From positions 50,421 through 114,420 of the forward strand of contig JALCBJ010000011.1 in assembly GCA_028066595.1 (NCBI GenBank): a DNA stretch of 64,000 nt, given 5' to 3'. Positions within the stretch are counted from its first letter, which is position 1, and each line of letters begins with the position of its first letter. The translations under genes were made by a program, and so were the position numbers. Below, piece after piece: positions 1-9,300 of the stretch. The DNA is from Thermoanaerobaculia bacterium (GTDB lineage Bacteria > Acidobacteriota > Thermoanaerobaculia > Multivoradales > J023). The notes under the pieces are model-generated. The model worked only from the letters and a program-made list of their open reading frames with translations. It had not been told where the DNA came from and did not search any database.

Positions 1-108
1 GCTACGAACCTCGACCCAGCGTCCGGGAAGCTCACCGGAATCAGCGGATGCTTCCGTGGCGAGAAACGCGAAACAGACGACGATCCAGATCGGACTGCGA
101 GGAGACAT
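1..108 (-). CDS. N-terminal part of a secreted protein (truncated by window edge)
   Basis: Only the first 36 codons are in the window, reading from an ATG at 108 to the left edge. The peptide begins MSPRSPIWIVVCFAFLATEA and continues SADSGELPGRWVEVRS. A basic start, a hydrophobic core and an A-S-A-type cleavage site make it a convincing Sec signal peptide, so the product is exported. No Shine-Dalgarno sequence precedes the ATG, but a TATCCT hexamer lies exactly 6 nt upstream, which suggests a leaderless transcript. The mature domain is outside the window, so no function can be given. It follows the MutS-like gene on the same strand after a gap of about 60 bp. Confidence 0.6.
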   Translation of the reverse strand, partial: MSPRSPIWIVVCFAFLATEASADSGELPGRWVEVRS

Positions 109-114
109 GGCACA

Positions 115-120
115 AGGATA
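115..120 (-). promoter_or_regulatory. Candidate -10 box of a leaderless promoter
   Basis: On the minus strand TATCCT is followed by six bases and then the ATG at 108. With the usual 6-nt gap between the -10 hexamer and +1, transcription would start at the A of the ATG. No clear -35 box is seen. The same geometry occurs before three other genes in this window. Confidence 0.4.
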
Positions 121-169
121 GCCGATACGCGTTGGCTATACCTGACGAAACCTCGAGATGAGCTGGAAG

Positions 170-1894
170 TCAGCCCGCTGTGGCGGTCTCCGGTCTGGGT
201 AGGGTCGCCGGGAAATCCGGCAACGTCTCGGCGACATCGTGCCCCTTTCGCTGATCGATGAGCTCCGCCAACTCCTCGAAGGTGACGCCGAGTCGCTGGG
301 CGGTTTCCGCGGCCAGTGAGGTTTCGGCGACGCCAGGGATGAACTGATAGGTGCTCGACAGGTCAGGCGCGACTTCGACCTGCAGAAACTCCATGCCTCG
401 TACTGGCCGCTCGTCATGGAGCCTCTGGGCGTAGTCGAGAAAGTGCGTCGAGATCACCGCTTGCGTATCGAGTCGTTCCAGTAGGCGCAACACAAGATCG
501 AAGATTTCGATGCCCTCCTTGGGATTGGTGCCCGAGCACAGCTCGTCGAGGATCACCAGAGAAGGAGTTCCCATCGTGGTGAAGAGTCGACGGATGCGCA
601 TCATCTCGCGGCCCAACCTGCCTTCACCCTGATGAGCGTCCTCGGTCTCGACCAAGGAAACGAAGAGTCCATGTACCAAAGGAAGCTCGGCCGCGGCAGC
701 CGGCACGTACATTCCTGACTGCCCGAGTACCTGGATCAGCCCCAGACTCTGAAGCAAACGGGTCTTGCCTCCGGAGTTCGGGCCGGTGACGAGGGTGATC
801 TGCTGATCCTGGGAGTAGGCGAGGGAGCAGGGCTGTGGAGGCTCCTCGGTGGCCAGCAAGAGCGGATTGAACAGCTGCTCGAGGCGCAGCGTCTTGCCTT
901 CGCCCAGATCCGCCAGGCACATGTCGAGGCCTTCCTCTCCCATGCGCCGAGCAAATCCATGGGCTGTGAGATAGACCTCCAAATGTCCCAGGATCTGCAC
1001 CAGAGGTACCAAAGAAGGCGCCACATCGACGAACATCTCGCCCAGCAGTCGGTGGAGGATTACCTTCTTGGAGACCTTGTAGCCGTAAAAGAATGCGCGA
1101 AAGCGATGCCACAAACGTCTCCAGTGAGGGAGGTAGTGGGGATTCTCCTCGTTGTCCCGGATGTCGAGGATCCTCAGATCTTTGATCTCCCCGTCGCCGC
1201 CGATCTGCACCGAGACCCGCAGGCGGGACTGATGCTGCTCATAGTCCAGGAGATCACTCATGCGACGGTAGGCTCGCGTGCGTCGCATCTGTTTTCCCGT
1301 CTCGGCCAAGCGGTGCAGGCCCGATGTCGCACCAGCGAATCCTTCGGCCATGCGATCGATGATGCCCTTTGCTTGGCGGAAGACGTCGAGGCGGTAGCTG
1401 TGGATGTCTAGACGCTGAGCGTGGTCTGGCGTCTTGAACATCGCCAGCAACTTCGAGACCTCCACGTAGAGTCGCTCGGCGCGCCGCAACAGCGTTTCGT
1501 CGGCAGCCAGCTCGCGCAAGATTTCTTGACGAAAGCGGATCGCCTCGATGTCCGTCGGTGGGGCCGAGAAGACTTGGAACAGGAACTCCTCGTTGACCGG
1601 GTAACGTAAGCCTTCGACGCGCAACTCGAAGCAATCGTGGATCAACTCCCGTACGAAGAGGTCCTCGGCGAAGAGATCGAGATTCCAATCCGCCTCCGGC
1701 GTCACCCCGGCCAACACACGATCCAGGTCCTTCGCCGCTTCCCGGCCCAAGAACGACAACTCCAGGAGGGTCTGGACGTTTTCCGGATCGAGCCCGAGAC
1801 GGGCGTCGACGTGAAGCAGGTCAGGTGCGGCGGCGGGCGTCGCCGCGTGACTCTCCCGCGAATGCCCCGCAAAGGCGGCTTTGGATCGGCTCAT
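170..1894 (-). CDS. MutS-family ATPase (domain V), lacking recognisable mismatch-binding domain
   Basis: The 574-aa product has the MutS ATPase core at its C-terminal end: a Walker A motif GPNSGGKT near residue 370, a Walker B LDELCSGTNP, and a following STHF motif. The upstream half is helical and resembles the core/lever region of MutS2-like proteins. I see no N-terminal mismatch-recognition domain and no C-terminal Smr nuclease, so it is neither canonical MutS nor full MutS2; a MutS-like DNA-structure ATPase is the safest label. The ATG at 1894 was chosen over an upstream start because a GGAG lies about 11 nt before it and the upstream 39 residues are low-complexity. It lies 193 bp after the kinase gene on the same strand. 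Confidence 0.8.
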   Translation of the reverse strand: MSRSKAAFAGHSRESHAATPAAAPDLLHVDARLGLDPENVQTLLELSFLGREAAKDLDRVLAGVTPEADWNLDLFAEDLFVRELIHDCFELRVEGLRYPVNEEFLFQVFSAPPTDIEAIRFRQEILRELAADETLLRRAERLYVEVSKLLAMFKTPDHAQRLDIHSYRLDVFRQAKGIIDRMAEGFAGATSGLHRLAETGKQMRRTRAYRRMSDLLDYEQHQSRLRVSVQIGGDGEIKDLRILDIRDNEENPHYLPHWRRLWHRFRAFFYGYKVSKKVILHRLLGEMFVDVAPSLVPLVQILGHLEVYLTAHGFARRMGEEGLDMCLADLGEGKTLRLEQLFNPLLLATEEPPQPCSLAYSQDQQITLVTGPNSGGKTRLLQSLGLIQVLGQSGMYVPAAAAELPLVHGLFVSLVETEDAHQGEGRLGREMMRIRRLFTTMGTPSLVILDELCSGTNPKEGIEIFDLVLRLLERLDTQAVISTHFLDYAQRLHDERPVRGMEFLQVEVAPDLSSTYQFIPGVAETSLAAETAQRLGVTFEELAELIDQRKGHDVAETLPDFPATLPRPETATAG

Positions 1895-2087
1895 GGGCTC
1901 ATTATCTCCGGATGCTCGAGGCCTGGTCTCGGGGTGCCCAGAGGAGGACCTCGCCCGGTTTGGACCCGGCTCGCCGCTCCGGAGTTCCCGTGATGCTTCT
2001 CCCTCGTTCAACGAGTCGGGCTCATTTCCTCCGAGAGGTCGGCGGGCTCGAGAATGGACGGTTCGGCGGCTCGGTAGCCACGGGTTG

Positions 2088-3818
2088 CTAGCCCACCGCC
2101 TGGAGTGTTCGACCCGGAACCCGCCGCACCCTGTCGGTGTCCCGGGGCAAGCGCAGCTCGGGCTCGGTTTCGATCGTGACGGCGGACAGCTCCACGGTCT
2201 CCTCCAGCGCCTCGAGGTAGAACCGGCCCAGGTCTTGCCAAGGAGTACGGTCCGGGCTGCGATCTTGAACCATGGCGCGACGGATGAATGTCCGGGCCTC
2301 CGGTGTCACCAAGATCTGACCGTTGCGCGCGGTTCGACGTAGATCGGAGGCGACCCGGAGGGTTACTCCCTCGGCGCGGACGCGCAACGAGGCATTGGTC
2401 TCGGCGGCCATCAGCAGCTCGCCGAGGTGAATGGCACCGCTCGCCCCGATCCGCAACTCGCGGGCCGTCTCGAGGCAGGCCATGGCACAGCGTAGAGCGT
2501 GTAATGGCCGTGTGAAGAACAGTACGTTCTCGTCCCCCGCCAGCTCGCAGCCCTCTAGCTCTCTGGCCACTCGGCGGCGCTCGGCCACGAAGCGTGCGCG
2601 CCGAGCGGTGTCACCTTCGTCCGTGCCGAGGACGAGCACTGCTTCGACACGGATACCGCCACGCGGCATCGCGTCCTCGTCGGGGAGGTAGACCGGCACC
2701 TCCTCCGTGGCCTGGTGATCGGCGACGGCGGAGTGATCCGAGACGATGGGGATCTCCGCGGTGGCGTCGTCGTCTGGAAGCTCCGCAGGCTCGCTTTCCG
2801 CCACCGCCTGATGGAAGACGAGACGACGTCCACCTCGCCGGATTCCGGGCGGCTGTTCCGCCGGCGGCGCGGTCAGCGGGTCGATGTCCTCGAAAGCTGG
2901 AAACCGCTGGGGCTCACCCAGCAGATCGAGCTGCGTGGAAGGCCCGCCCCAGGAGTACGGACCACCCCATTCGGGCAGGCCCATCTTCTCGATCACCCGT
3001 AGCTCGACCACCACTTCACGGGCCGATCTGGGGCGATGCCCAGGATTCTTCTCCAGGAGTCGGTCGATCAGGTTGGAGAGCTCCACCGGAATGCGTCGAT
3101 TCAGCTGCCGCGCCGGCGTGTGTGGAACGCTGCAGACCTTGGTGAGGATGTCGAAGGTGCTCGTTCCGTAAAACGGTTGTTGACCCGTGACCGCCTCGAA
3201 CAGCAGGGTGCCGAAACTGAACAGGTCCGAGCGGGGGTCCACCTCCTCTCCCATGGCTTGCTCCGGCGACATGGCGCGACCGGTGCCGAGCACCGAGCCA
3301 TGTCCCGAGATCTTCGGATCCGGCACTTGCCAGACGCTCTTGGCGAGACCGAAATCAAGGATCTTGGCGTGGAAAGAGCGCGTCACCATGACGTTTTCGG
3401 TCTTGAGGTCACGGTGCACGATTCCCTTGGCATGGGCCTCCGCCAAGCCTTCTGCCACCTCGCGAGCGAGGGTGACGGCCTGCGCCAAACCGAGGCGTCC
3501 CGACTCGATCAGCGATTGGAGCGTTCGACCATCCACCAGCTCCAGCACGATCCAATCCGCCGCTTCCGACTCGACGATGTCGTAGACCTGTACGACGGCA
3601 GGATGATTCAGGCCGGCGACGGCCTGGGCCTCGCGGAGAAGCCGCCGACGTGAGCCCTCTTCCATCAACTCGGGTAGCACGTGCTTGATCGCTACCGGTC
3701 GTTGTAGCCGATCGTCCCAAGCTCTATACACCGCTCCCATACCGCCCGCACCGAGAGCGTTTTCGATGCGATAAGGACCTACGTGACTGGGCAAAGAAGA
3801 AGAGCGGGACGCCGACAC
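2088..3818 (-). CDS. Serine/threonine protein kinase with C-terminal degenerate cyclase-like domain
   Basis: The 576-aa product starts with a Hanks-type kinase domain (about residues 14-280): glycine loop GAGGMGAVY, VAIK lysine near 45, catalytic HRDLKTEN near 134, DFG near 155 and an APE-equivalent MSPEQA. The activation segment reads GTGRAMSPEQ rather than the common GTPAYMSPEQ. A low-complexity linker leads to a C-terminal region (about 390-540) that looks like a class III nucleotide cyclase fold, including a stretch ending NGQILVTPEA, but the usual metal-binding aspartates are not evident, so it is probably a sensory or pseudo-cyclase module. No transmembrane segment is seen, so it is likely cytoplasmic. 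The GTG start at 3818 lacks a Shine-Dalgarno sequence but has TAGACT 6 nt upstream. Confidence 0.85.
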   Translation of the reverse strand: MSASRSSSLPSHVGPYRIENALGAGGMGAVYRAWDDRLQRPVAIKHVLPELMEEGSRRRLLREAQAVAGLNHPAVVQVYDIVESEAADWIVLELVDGRTLQSLIESGRLGLAQAVTLAREVAEGLAEAHAKGIVHRDLKTENVMVTRSFHAKILDFGLAKSVWQVPDPKISGHGSVLGTGRAMSPEQAMGEEVDPRSDLFSFGTLLFEAVTGQQPFYGTSTFDILTKVCSVPHTPARQLNRRIPVELSNLIDRLLEKNPGHRPRSAREVVVELRVIEKMGLPEWGGPYSWGGPSTQLDLLGEPQRFPAFEDIDPLTAPPAEQPPGIRRGGRRLVFHQAVAESEPAELPDDDATAEIPIVSDHSAVADHQATEEVPVYLPDEDAMPRGGIRVEAVLVLGTDEGDTARRARFVAERRRVARELEGCELAGDENVLFFTRPLHALRCAMACLETARELRIGASGAIHLGELLMAAETNASLRVRAEGVTLRVASDLRRTARNGQILVTPEARTFIRRAMVQDRSPDRTPWQDLGRFYLEALEETVELSAVTIETEPELRLPRDTDRVRRVPGRTLQAVG

Positions 3819-3824
3819 ACAATC

Positions 3825-3830
3825 AGTCTA
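3825..3830 (-). promoter_or_regulatory. Candidate -10 box of a leaderless promoter for the kinase gene
   Basis: On the minus strand TAGACT lies exactly 6 nt before the GTG start at 3818, which has no Shine-Dalgarno sequence. This predicts +1 at the G of GTG. No convincing -35 box was found. The 190-bp gap to the divergent DUF427 gene holds nothing else I can name. Confidence 0.4.
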
Positions 3831-4008
3831 TCAACCGATCCTGGCCGCCATCGATCTTGACTGGTTTTTGCTCGGAGTTGTCCTTTCGGTCGTGGACCGA
3901 GTGTGAAGATCGTTGTCGCGGTGCCGGATCCGATGGACGGCGGACCTCACTCGCCTTACACTCGGCGGACCGCGGTCAGCTCCACACCACGATGCCAGGG
4001 AGATCTTC

Positions 4009-4293
4009 ATGGCCAAAGCCAGCTGGAACGGCGTGACTCTCGCGGAGAGCGATGCCACGATCGTCGTCGAGGGCAATCACTATTTCCCACCGGAATCGCT
4101 TCGCGACGAGCACTTCCGTGGATCGGATCATCACACCACATGCCCGTGGAAGGGAGAAGCCAGCTACTTTCACCTGGAGGCGAAGGGACAGGTGAACGAG
4201 AACGCAGCGTGGACGTATCCGACTCCGAAGCCGGCGGCCTCGGAAATCAAGGGATACGTCGCCTTTTGGAAAGGTGTAGAGGTCACGGCGTGA
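4009..4293 (+). CDS. DUF427 domain-containing protein
   Basis: This 94-aa protein matches the DUF427 (PF04248) pattern: an early ASWNGVTLAES strand pair, an EGNHYFPPES segment, the conserved THxCPWKGEA-type core (here TTCPWKGEAS) and a late YVAFWKGVEV strand. The family forms a small beta-rich cytoplasmic fold whose biochemical role is not established. The ATG at 4009 has an AGGGAG Shine-Dalgarno a few bases upstream; the open frame extends further left but without ribosome-binding support. It is followed 147 bp later by egtD on the same strand, so co-transcription is possible. Confidence 0.85.
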   Translation: MAKASWNGVTLAESDATIVVEGNHYFPPESLRDEHFRGSDHHTTCPWKGEASYFHLEAKGQVNENAAWTYPTPKPAASEIKGYVAFWKGVEVTA

Positions 4294-4440
4294 CCCGGCG
4301 GATGGCGATGCCGCAGCGGGCACAAGCCTCCAGATCGACCTCGTCGGGAACCCTCTCGACCCGCTCGCCCGCGGTCGGCGCACGGCTTGTTCGCCATTTG
4401 GAACGGGTTGGACCTTCCTTGCCAACTGTCAGGAGACGGG

Positions 4441-5475
4441 ATGACCGATCGTAGCTTCGTCGAGCCCTCGACCGAAGCGGAGAGGCTTACGATCGGCGGC
4501 CGCACTACCGAAAGTCACCGGCTCGACGATCAAAGTCCCGAGACTGCGGAGATACTCCGCGAGGTACTGGATGGTCTCCGTTCAAAACCGAAGTCGATCC
4601 ATCCGAAGTTTCTCTACGACGAACGTGGCTCTCAGCTGTTCGATCGTATTACCAAGACCCCGGAGTATTACCCGACGCGGACCGAGCTGAGGATCCTCGA
4701 GCAACACGGCGACGACATGGGTCGGCTCCTCGGTCCGCGCTGCCTCGTCGTGGAGCCGGGTGCCGGGTCAGTACAGAAGATCCGCAGTTTGCTGGAACAC
4801 CTCGACGATCCGGTGGCCTACATGCCGGTAGACATCTCGCTAGCACACCTGCGCAAGCATGCAGCGGAACTGGCCGCAGACTTCCCGGAGTTGCAGATCC
4901 TCACCGTGGCGGCGGACTACACCACCGAGTACGAGTTGCCGCGGCCGGCGACGAATCCGCTCCGTCGCGTGGTGTTCTTTCCCGGCTCCACCATCGGCAA
5001 CTTTCCCTATTCGGAAGCGGTGGAATTCTTGGAACACCTGGCACAGGTGGCCGGGCCTGGTGGTGCGCTACTCCTCGGCGCCGATCTGGTGAAAGATCGA
5101 GACGTCCTACTGCGTGCGTACGATGACTCCGAGGGCGTGACCGCGCAGTTCATCCTGAATCTTCTGCACCGGTTCAACCGCGAGTTGGGCGCGGACTTCG
5201 ATTCGAGCGGCTTCCAGCATCTGGCGATCTGGAACGCTGCCAGTGAACGAATCGAAATCTATCTCCGCGTGCTCCGTGATCAGATCGTTCGTCTGGGCGG
5301 TGAGGAGATTCGATTCGAGGCGGGTGAAAAGGTTCTGGCAGAGTACTCGCAGAAATACACGCGAACGTCCTTCGCCGACATGGCGGCTGATGCCGGCCTC
5401 AGGGTCGAACGTGTGTGGGCCGACGAGCGAGATTGGTTCAGTGTGCAGTACTTGACTCGTCTGGCAGATAGCTGA
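4441..5475 (+). CDS. egtD: L-histidine N(alpha)-methyltransferase (EgtD family)
   Basis: The 344-aa product matches the SAM-dependent Methyltransf_33/EgtD family: the N-terminal KFLYDERGSQLFDRI motif, EYYPTRTE, then the SAM-binding loop VEPGAGS and VFFPGSTIGNF. Family members trimethylate the alpha-amino group of histidine to hercynine in the ergothioneine pathway. The length fits known EgtD proteins (about 320 aa). The ATG at 4441 has a GGAG about 7 nt upstream. No EgtB sulfoxide synthase or other ergothioneine gene is in the window, so the pathway partner must lie elsewhere, or the enzyme may act on another substrate; some relatives are annotated only as DUF2260 methyltransferases. Confidence 0.85.
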   Translation: MTDRSFVEPSTEAERLTIGGRTTESHRLDDQSPETAEILREVLDGLRSKPKSIHPKFLYDERGSQLFDRITKTPEYYPTRTELRILEQHGDDMGRLLGPRCLVVEPGAGSVQKIRSLLEHLDDPVAYMPVDISLAHLRKHAAELAADFPELQILTVAADYTTEYELPRPATNPLRRVVFFPGSTIGNFPYSEAVEFLEHLAQVAGPGGALLLGADLVKDRDVLLRAYDDSEGVTAQFILNLLHRFNRELGADFDSSGFQHLAIWNAASERIEIYLRVLRDQIVRLGGEEIRFEAGEKVLAEYSQKYTRTSFADMAADAGLRVERVWADERDWFSVQYLTRLADS

Positions 5476-5636
5476 CGACCTGGATGCGGCCGTCCGCCGT
5501 CGTTCGATGACGAACACGGGCGAGATGCGAGGCAACTCCCGCCACTCGGAGAAGTGCGGCCGGAGTGCTACGATCCTGGTTTCGGCTCCTCTGTGTCCGA
5601 TTTTGTTTCTCCTTTGGACGTTCACTTCCTGCCCGC

Positions 5637-6281
5637 ATGACGACGATCTCCACCCGGGACCTCTCAGCGCTTCCGGATCTCGAAGGGACTCGCAACGTCA
5701 TGCGCGCACTCGCCATGCTCGACGCGGTGTTGTGTCCGGAATGGGAGTTCCGTTACTTCTCGTTCAACGACGACTGGGAGCCCGGAGAGAAGCTGGGGCT
5801 GATGCGCAACGGCGAAGGCGACGATTGGTTGCTCTTCTTCAATCCCCAGGGTGCCATCCTCAAAGGTTTTCAGCACGATGCCTCAATGGCCCGGAAGATG
5901 CCGTGGCCCGGACTCTTCGATGGTGTCCCCGGGGCATTCGAGAAGTTCCTCTCCGAGCCGGCCTTCACCCGGGAGCAGACCACTTTCTGTGCTTGGCTCC
6001 TCGACGATGACAGACGGTGGCGACGTAGTGAGACGATCGAGTTCCCGATGGGTGACGATCCGGACGGCTCGGCGAAGTTGATGCAATTCCTGGATGGCCA
6101 GCCCGATACCTACAAGGCATGGGCCGACGAGTACTACGGAGTACCCGTCGATCTTCGGGTGGTCGAACGGGTCTATCGGCAGGAACCTCTCCGTCTGAGC
6201 TTGATCCGTGCACTCAATCCCGATGCTCATCCCGAGATCGTGTACGAAGAAGCACGGGATATCGGCTACCCCTTGCGTTGA
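5637..6281 (+). CDS. Uncharacterised cytoplasmic protein
   Basis: This 214-aa protein has no signal peptide or membrane segment and is acidic and rich in aromatic residues. The segment FRYFSFNDDWEPGEKLG followed by MRNGEGDDWLLFFN, then ILKGFQHDASM and TTFCAWLLDDD, resembles a widespread family of about 200-aa bacterial proteins without assigned function that I recognise by pattern only. It begins about 160 bp after egtD. The ATG at 5637 lacks a good Shine-Dalgarno; an upstream in-frame ATG at 5565 would add a hydrophobic stretch that looks non-native. A link to egtD is not supported beyond proximity. Confidence 0.65.
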   Translation: MTTISTRDLSALPDLEGTRNVMRALAMLDAVLCPEWEFRYFSFNDDWEPGEKLGLMRNGEGDDWLLFFNPQGAILKGFQHDASMARKMPWPGLFDGVPGAFEKFLSEPAFTREQTTFCAWLLDDDRRWRRSETIEFPMGDDPDGSAKLMQFLDGQPDTYKAWADEYYGVPVDLRVVERVYRQEPLRLSLIRALNPDAHPEIVYEEARDIGYPLR

Positions 6282-6383
6282 TGTCGCTGCAGGCGTAAGC
6301 GTTGCGGTGGAGAAGTGGCAAGGCGTTTGCTTCATGCTGTTTACCATGAGCCATCACCCAGCCGTGCCTTGGAGGGTCCGCCC

Positions 6384-9300
6384 ATGATTCCGTCTCTGCA
6401 TTCTGGCGTCGTGTCATCTGTCCCGTCGCGGTGGGCCGATTTGGCACGTTTCCGAACCAGATCCGTACGGATCGCAGCCCTATTGTTCACGTCCTTCCTG
6501 GTGCTTGTTCCGGGTACCGCTACGCCGCAGGAGCCGGTCAGCGACACGAGTCAGGTCACGGTCTGGGCCGAGGTTCTGGACTCTGGAGGCTTCACGCCCG
6601 AGACATTGGCTCCCCAGGATCTGGAGGTCGTGACCACCGGTGGGGTGGTGCGGCGCGTCCGCCTACCGGAGGTCTCCCTGCGCCGTCCTGGCTCCACCGG
6701 CGGCGTCCGTTGGCTGGTCTACGTGGACCAGCCGCTTGCCAGTCCGGGGACGGTTCGACGTGCGATGGATTCTCTCGGTGAGGTGACTTCGGGGCTCACC
6801 GGTCTGGGAGAGCTAGAGATCGTGTCGGCGGCCTCCGACGCTCCGCCCGATCTGGTCTTGCGTACCGGCGATCCCATGATTTCCGCCGAGCGCTTCAGTC
6901 GTATGGCGTTGACCGAACGGGGCCAGCGCGGTATCCAGGAAATCCGGGAACGGGCTCTCGAAGAATGGGTCGCATCCGGTACCGGGCCCAACCCGCTGGT
7001 CGCCGAAGAACGCGCTGCCATCGTCATCGCAGCCGTCGAAGAGGAGATCGACTTGGTCCGGGAGCGGATTCGACAGATGGTCGGCTACCTCGGTCGTCTG
7101 CCCACCGAACCGGACCGGCCTCGTGTCGTGATTCCGGTACTGGACGGATTCGATCTGGAACCGGTGGACTACTGGGCCACGATTCTGGATGACACCGGCC
7201 TACGGCTGCTGCGCGAAGCGCGAGATCGCCATGAGGATCTCAAGGACGAAGTCACCGAGCTCGCACGGGGTTTGGCGGCCTCGGGGTGGATCGTCATGCC
7301 GTTGGCGCTGGAGCGGCCTCGCGGGCCCAAGGGTGCAGAGTTCAGCGGTGTCGAGTCGATGGATCCCGATCGCCCGGCGATGTTGCCGGGTGTCACGGTG
7401 CGGCCCGGACAGATTCTCGGCCAGGACGACGAAGCTGTAGAAGCCGAACCTACGACTGCAGAGCTGTTGGATCCGCTGGCCCCTCTCGAACAACTCGCGT
7501 CCGCTTCGGGCGGCGAGGTCTTAGTAACCGACGCGGGTCTGCGAGGCGCCGTCGATCGTTTCGCCGACCGCATCGCCGTATCTTGGTCGTCACCCGTGTC
7601 CTTCGAAGAGGACGTTCGGGAGGTCCTACTTCGTTCCACCCGTTCAGGCTGGACTGTGAGGGCCAGGTCGTGGATCGCACGCGGCATACCGGAAGCCATC
7701 TCCTCCCTGCGACTGGACCATGTGTTGGGTGGTCGGGAGGACGAAGGGGATCTGTCCTTGGCAGCGGTTCTGGAAGTGCGCGACGCGGGCGCTCAGACGG
7801 CCGATTCCACCGCCGCCGAGGCGATGTCCGCGACGCTGGACGCACGCCTCGACGTGGGTGACATGGAGGGACAGGCCGGGCTGGAGAACGTCGATCTCCA
7901 GGTGTCGGTGAGAGCTGTAGGACAAGACTCGAATGCCCGCGAGCTACTGCTGCGCGAAGTCGTGGAGAGCCAGGACCTCACTCGGGGACGGGAATGGCGA
8001 TGGCGACGGGAGGTAGCGCTGCCTCCTGATGTCACCGCCGTTGCGGTGCTGATCGAAGATCTGGCCTCGGGGCGGTGGGGTGGCCGACGCGCCGCCGTCG
8101 TGCGCGCCGATACCTCGCTCGACGGCGGTTTTCTGCCCAGTCCGACGGTCGTGGAGATCCGCCGGCCCGAGGACGCGGTGCTCCGTGGGCGCGTGCGCTT
8201 CGACGTCGACGTCTGGGACTCACGTGTGGAACGGATCAGCTTTCTGCTGGACGATCGCGAGGTGGCGGTGCAGAAGCAACCGCCCTGGTCGGCGCGTCTG
8301 GATTTGGGCCGGACACCCCGTCGGCAAGAGCTGACGGTAGTGGCGTCGGACGTCAACGGCCAGGAGCTAGGTCGCGACTCCGCCGTCCTGAACGGCGGCG
8401 AGGCGGGCTTGGGTGTCGAGATCGTGCGTCCCGAGACTGCCCGCGGCACGGGAACCGTGGAGGTGGAGGCCGAGATCTCGATTCCTGTGGAGCGTTCGTT
8501 GGATCGTGTGCTCTTCTTCTGGAACAACGAGCAGGTGGCCACGCTCTACTCGCCACCCTTCCGCCAGCCCATCTACGTGCCCGAGGAACAGAAGGTGGGC
8601 TACGTGCGGGTCGTGGCTTTGCTCGACGACGGTTCCCTGGCGGAAGACGTGCTTTTCCTCAACGGACCGTCGGCGGGCGAGCGGGTCAACGTCGACCTGG
8701 TCGAGCTCTTCGTGGTGGTGGAAGACAAGGACGGTCGACCCGTCCGGGGTCTTGATGAAGCCGATTTCCGGGTCATCGAAGACGGCCGGGTGCAGGACAT
8801 CGCGACATTCGACGATGCGGCCGAGCTGCCGCTGACCCTCGGCATGGCGATCGACTCCTCGGCCAGCATGTTCGTCAAACTGCCACAGGTGCAGAGCGCC
8901 GCGTCGAACTTCTTGCGCCGCACGTTTACGGATAGAGACCGCGCCTTCCTCGTCGACTTCGACAGTCAGCCGAGGCTGGCTCGGGGGACCACCAGCGATC
9001 TGGACCGCCTGGTGGGTGCGATCTGGAGTCTGGAGGCATCCGGACGTACGGCGATGTGGGAGTCGATCGTCTACTCCCTCGTGCAGCTCCAGGGCGTTCG
9101 TGGACGCAAGGCACTGATCGTATTCAGCGACGGTGCCGACGAAGACGAGCAGTTTCCTTTCCGCTCGGCCCTTCGGATCTCTCGCGAGATGGGTGCGCCG
9201 ATCTACTTGATTCTCTTGAAGAAGGAGCCCCGAGAGAGCGCGGCACTCGGTCTGCTCCGACGTTCTTTTACCTCGCGCGTCGACCGCCTGGTGGAAGCCA

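Noticed and set aside
4294..4440. Minus-strand frame ending EACARCGIAIRRVTP, suggestive of a zinc-ribbon tail
   Set aside because: Only one Cys pair is present, there is no start codon in a sensible position, and the frame runs into egtD; a chance match in GC-rich DNA is more likely.
7793..8542. 249-residue open frame on the minus strand
   Set aside because: It is antisense to the large VWA protein gene and shows the same antisense Ser/Arg composition.
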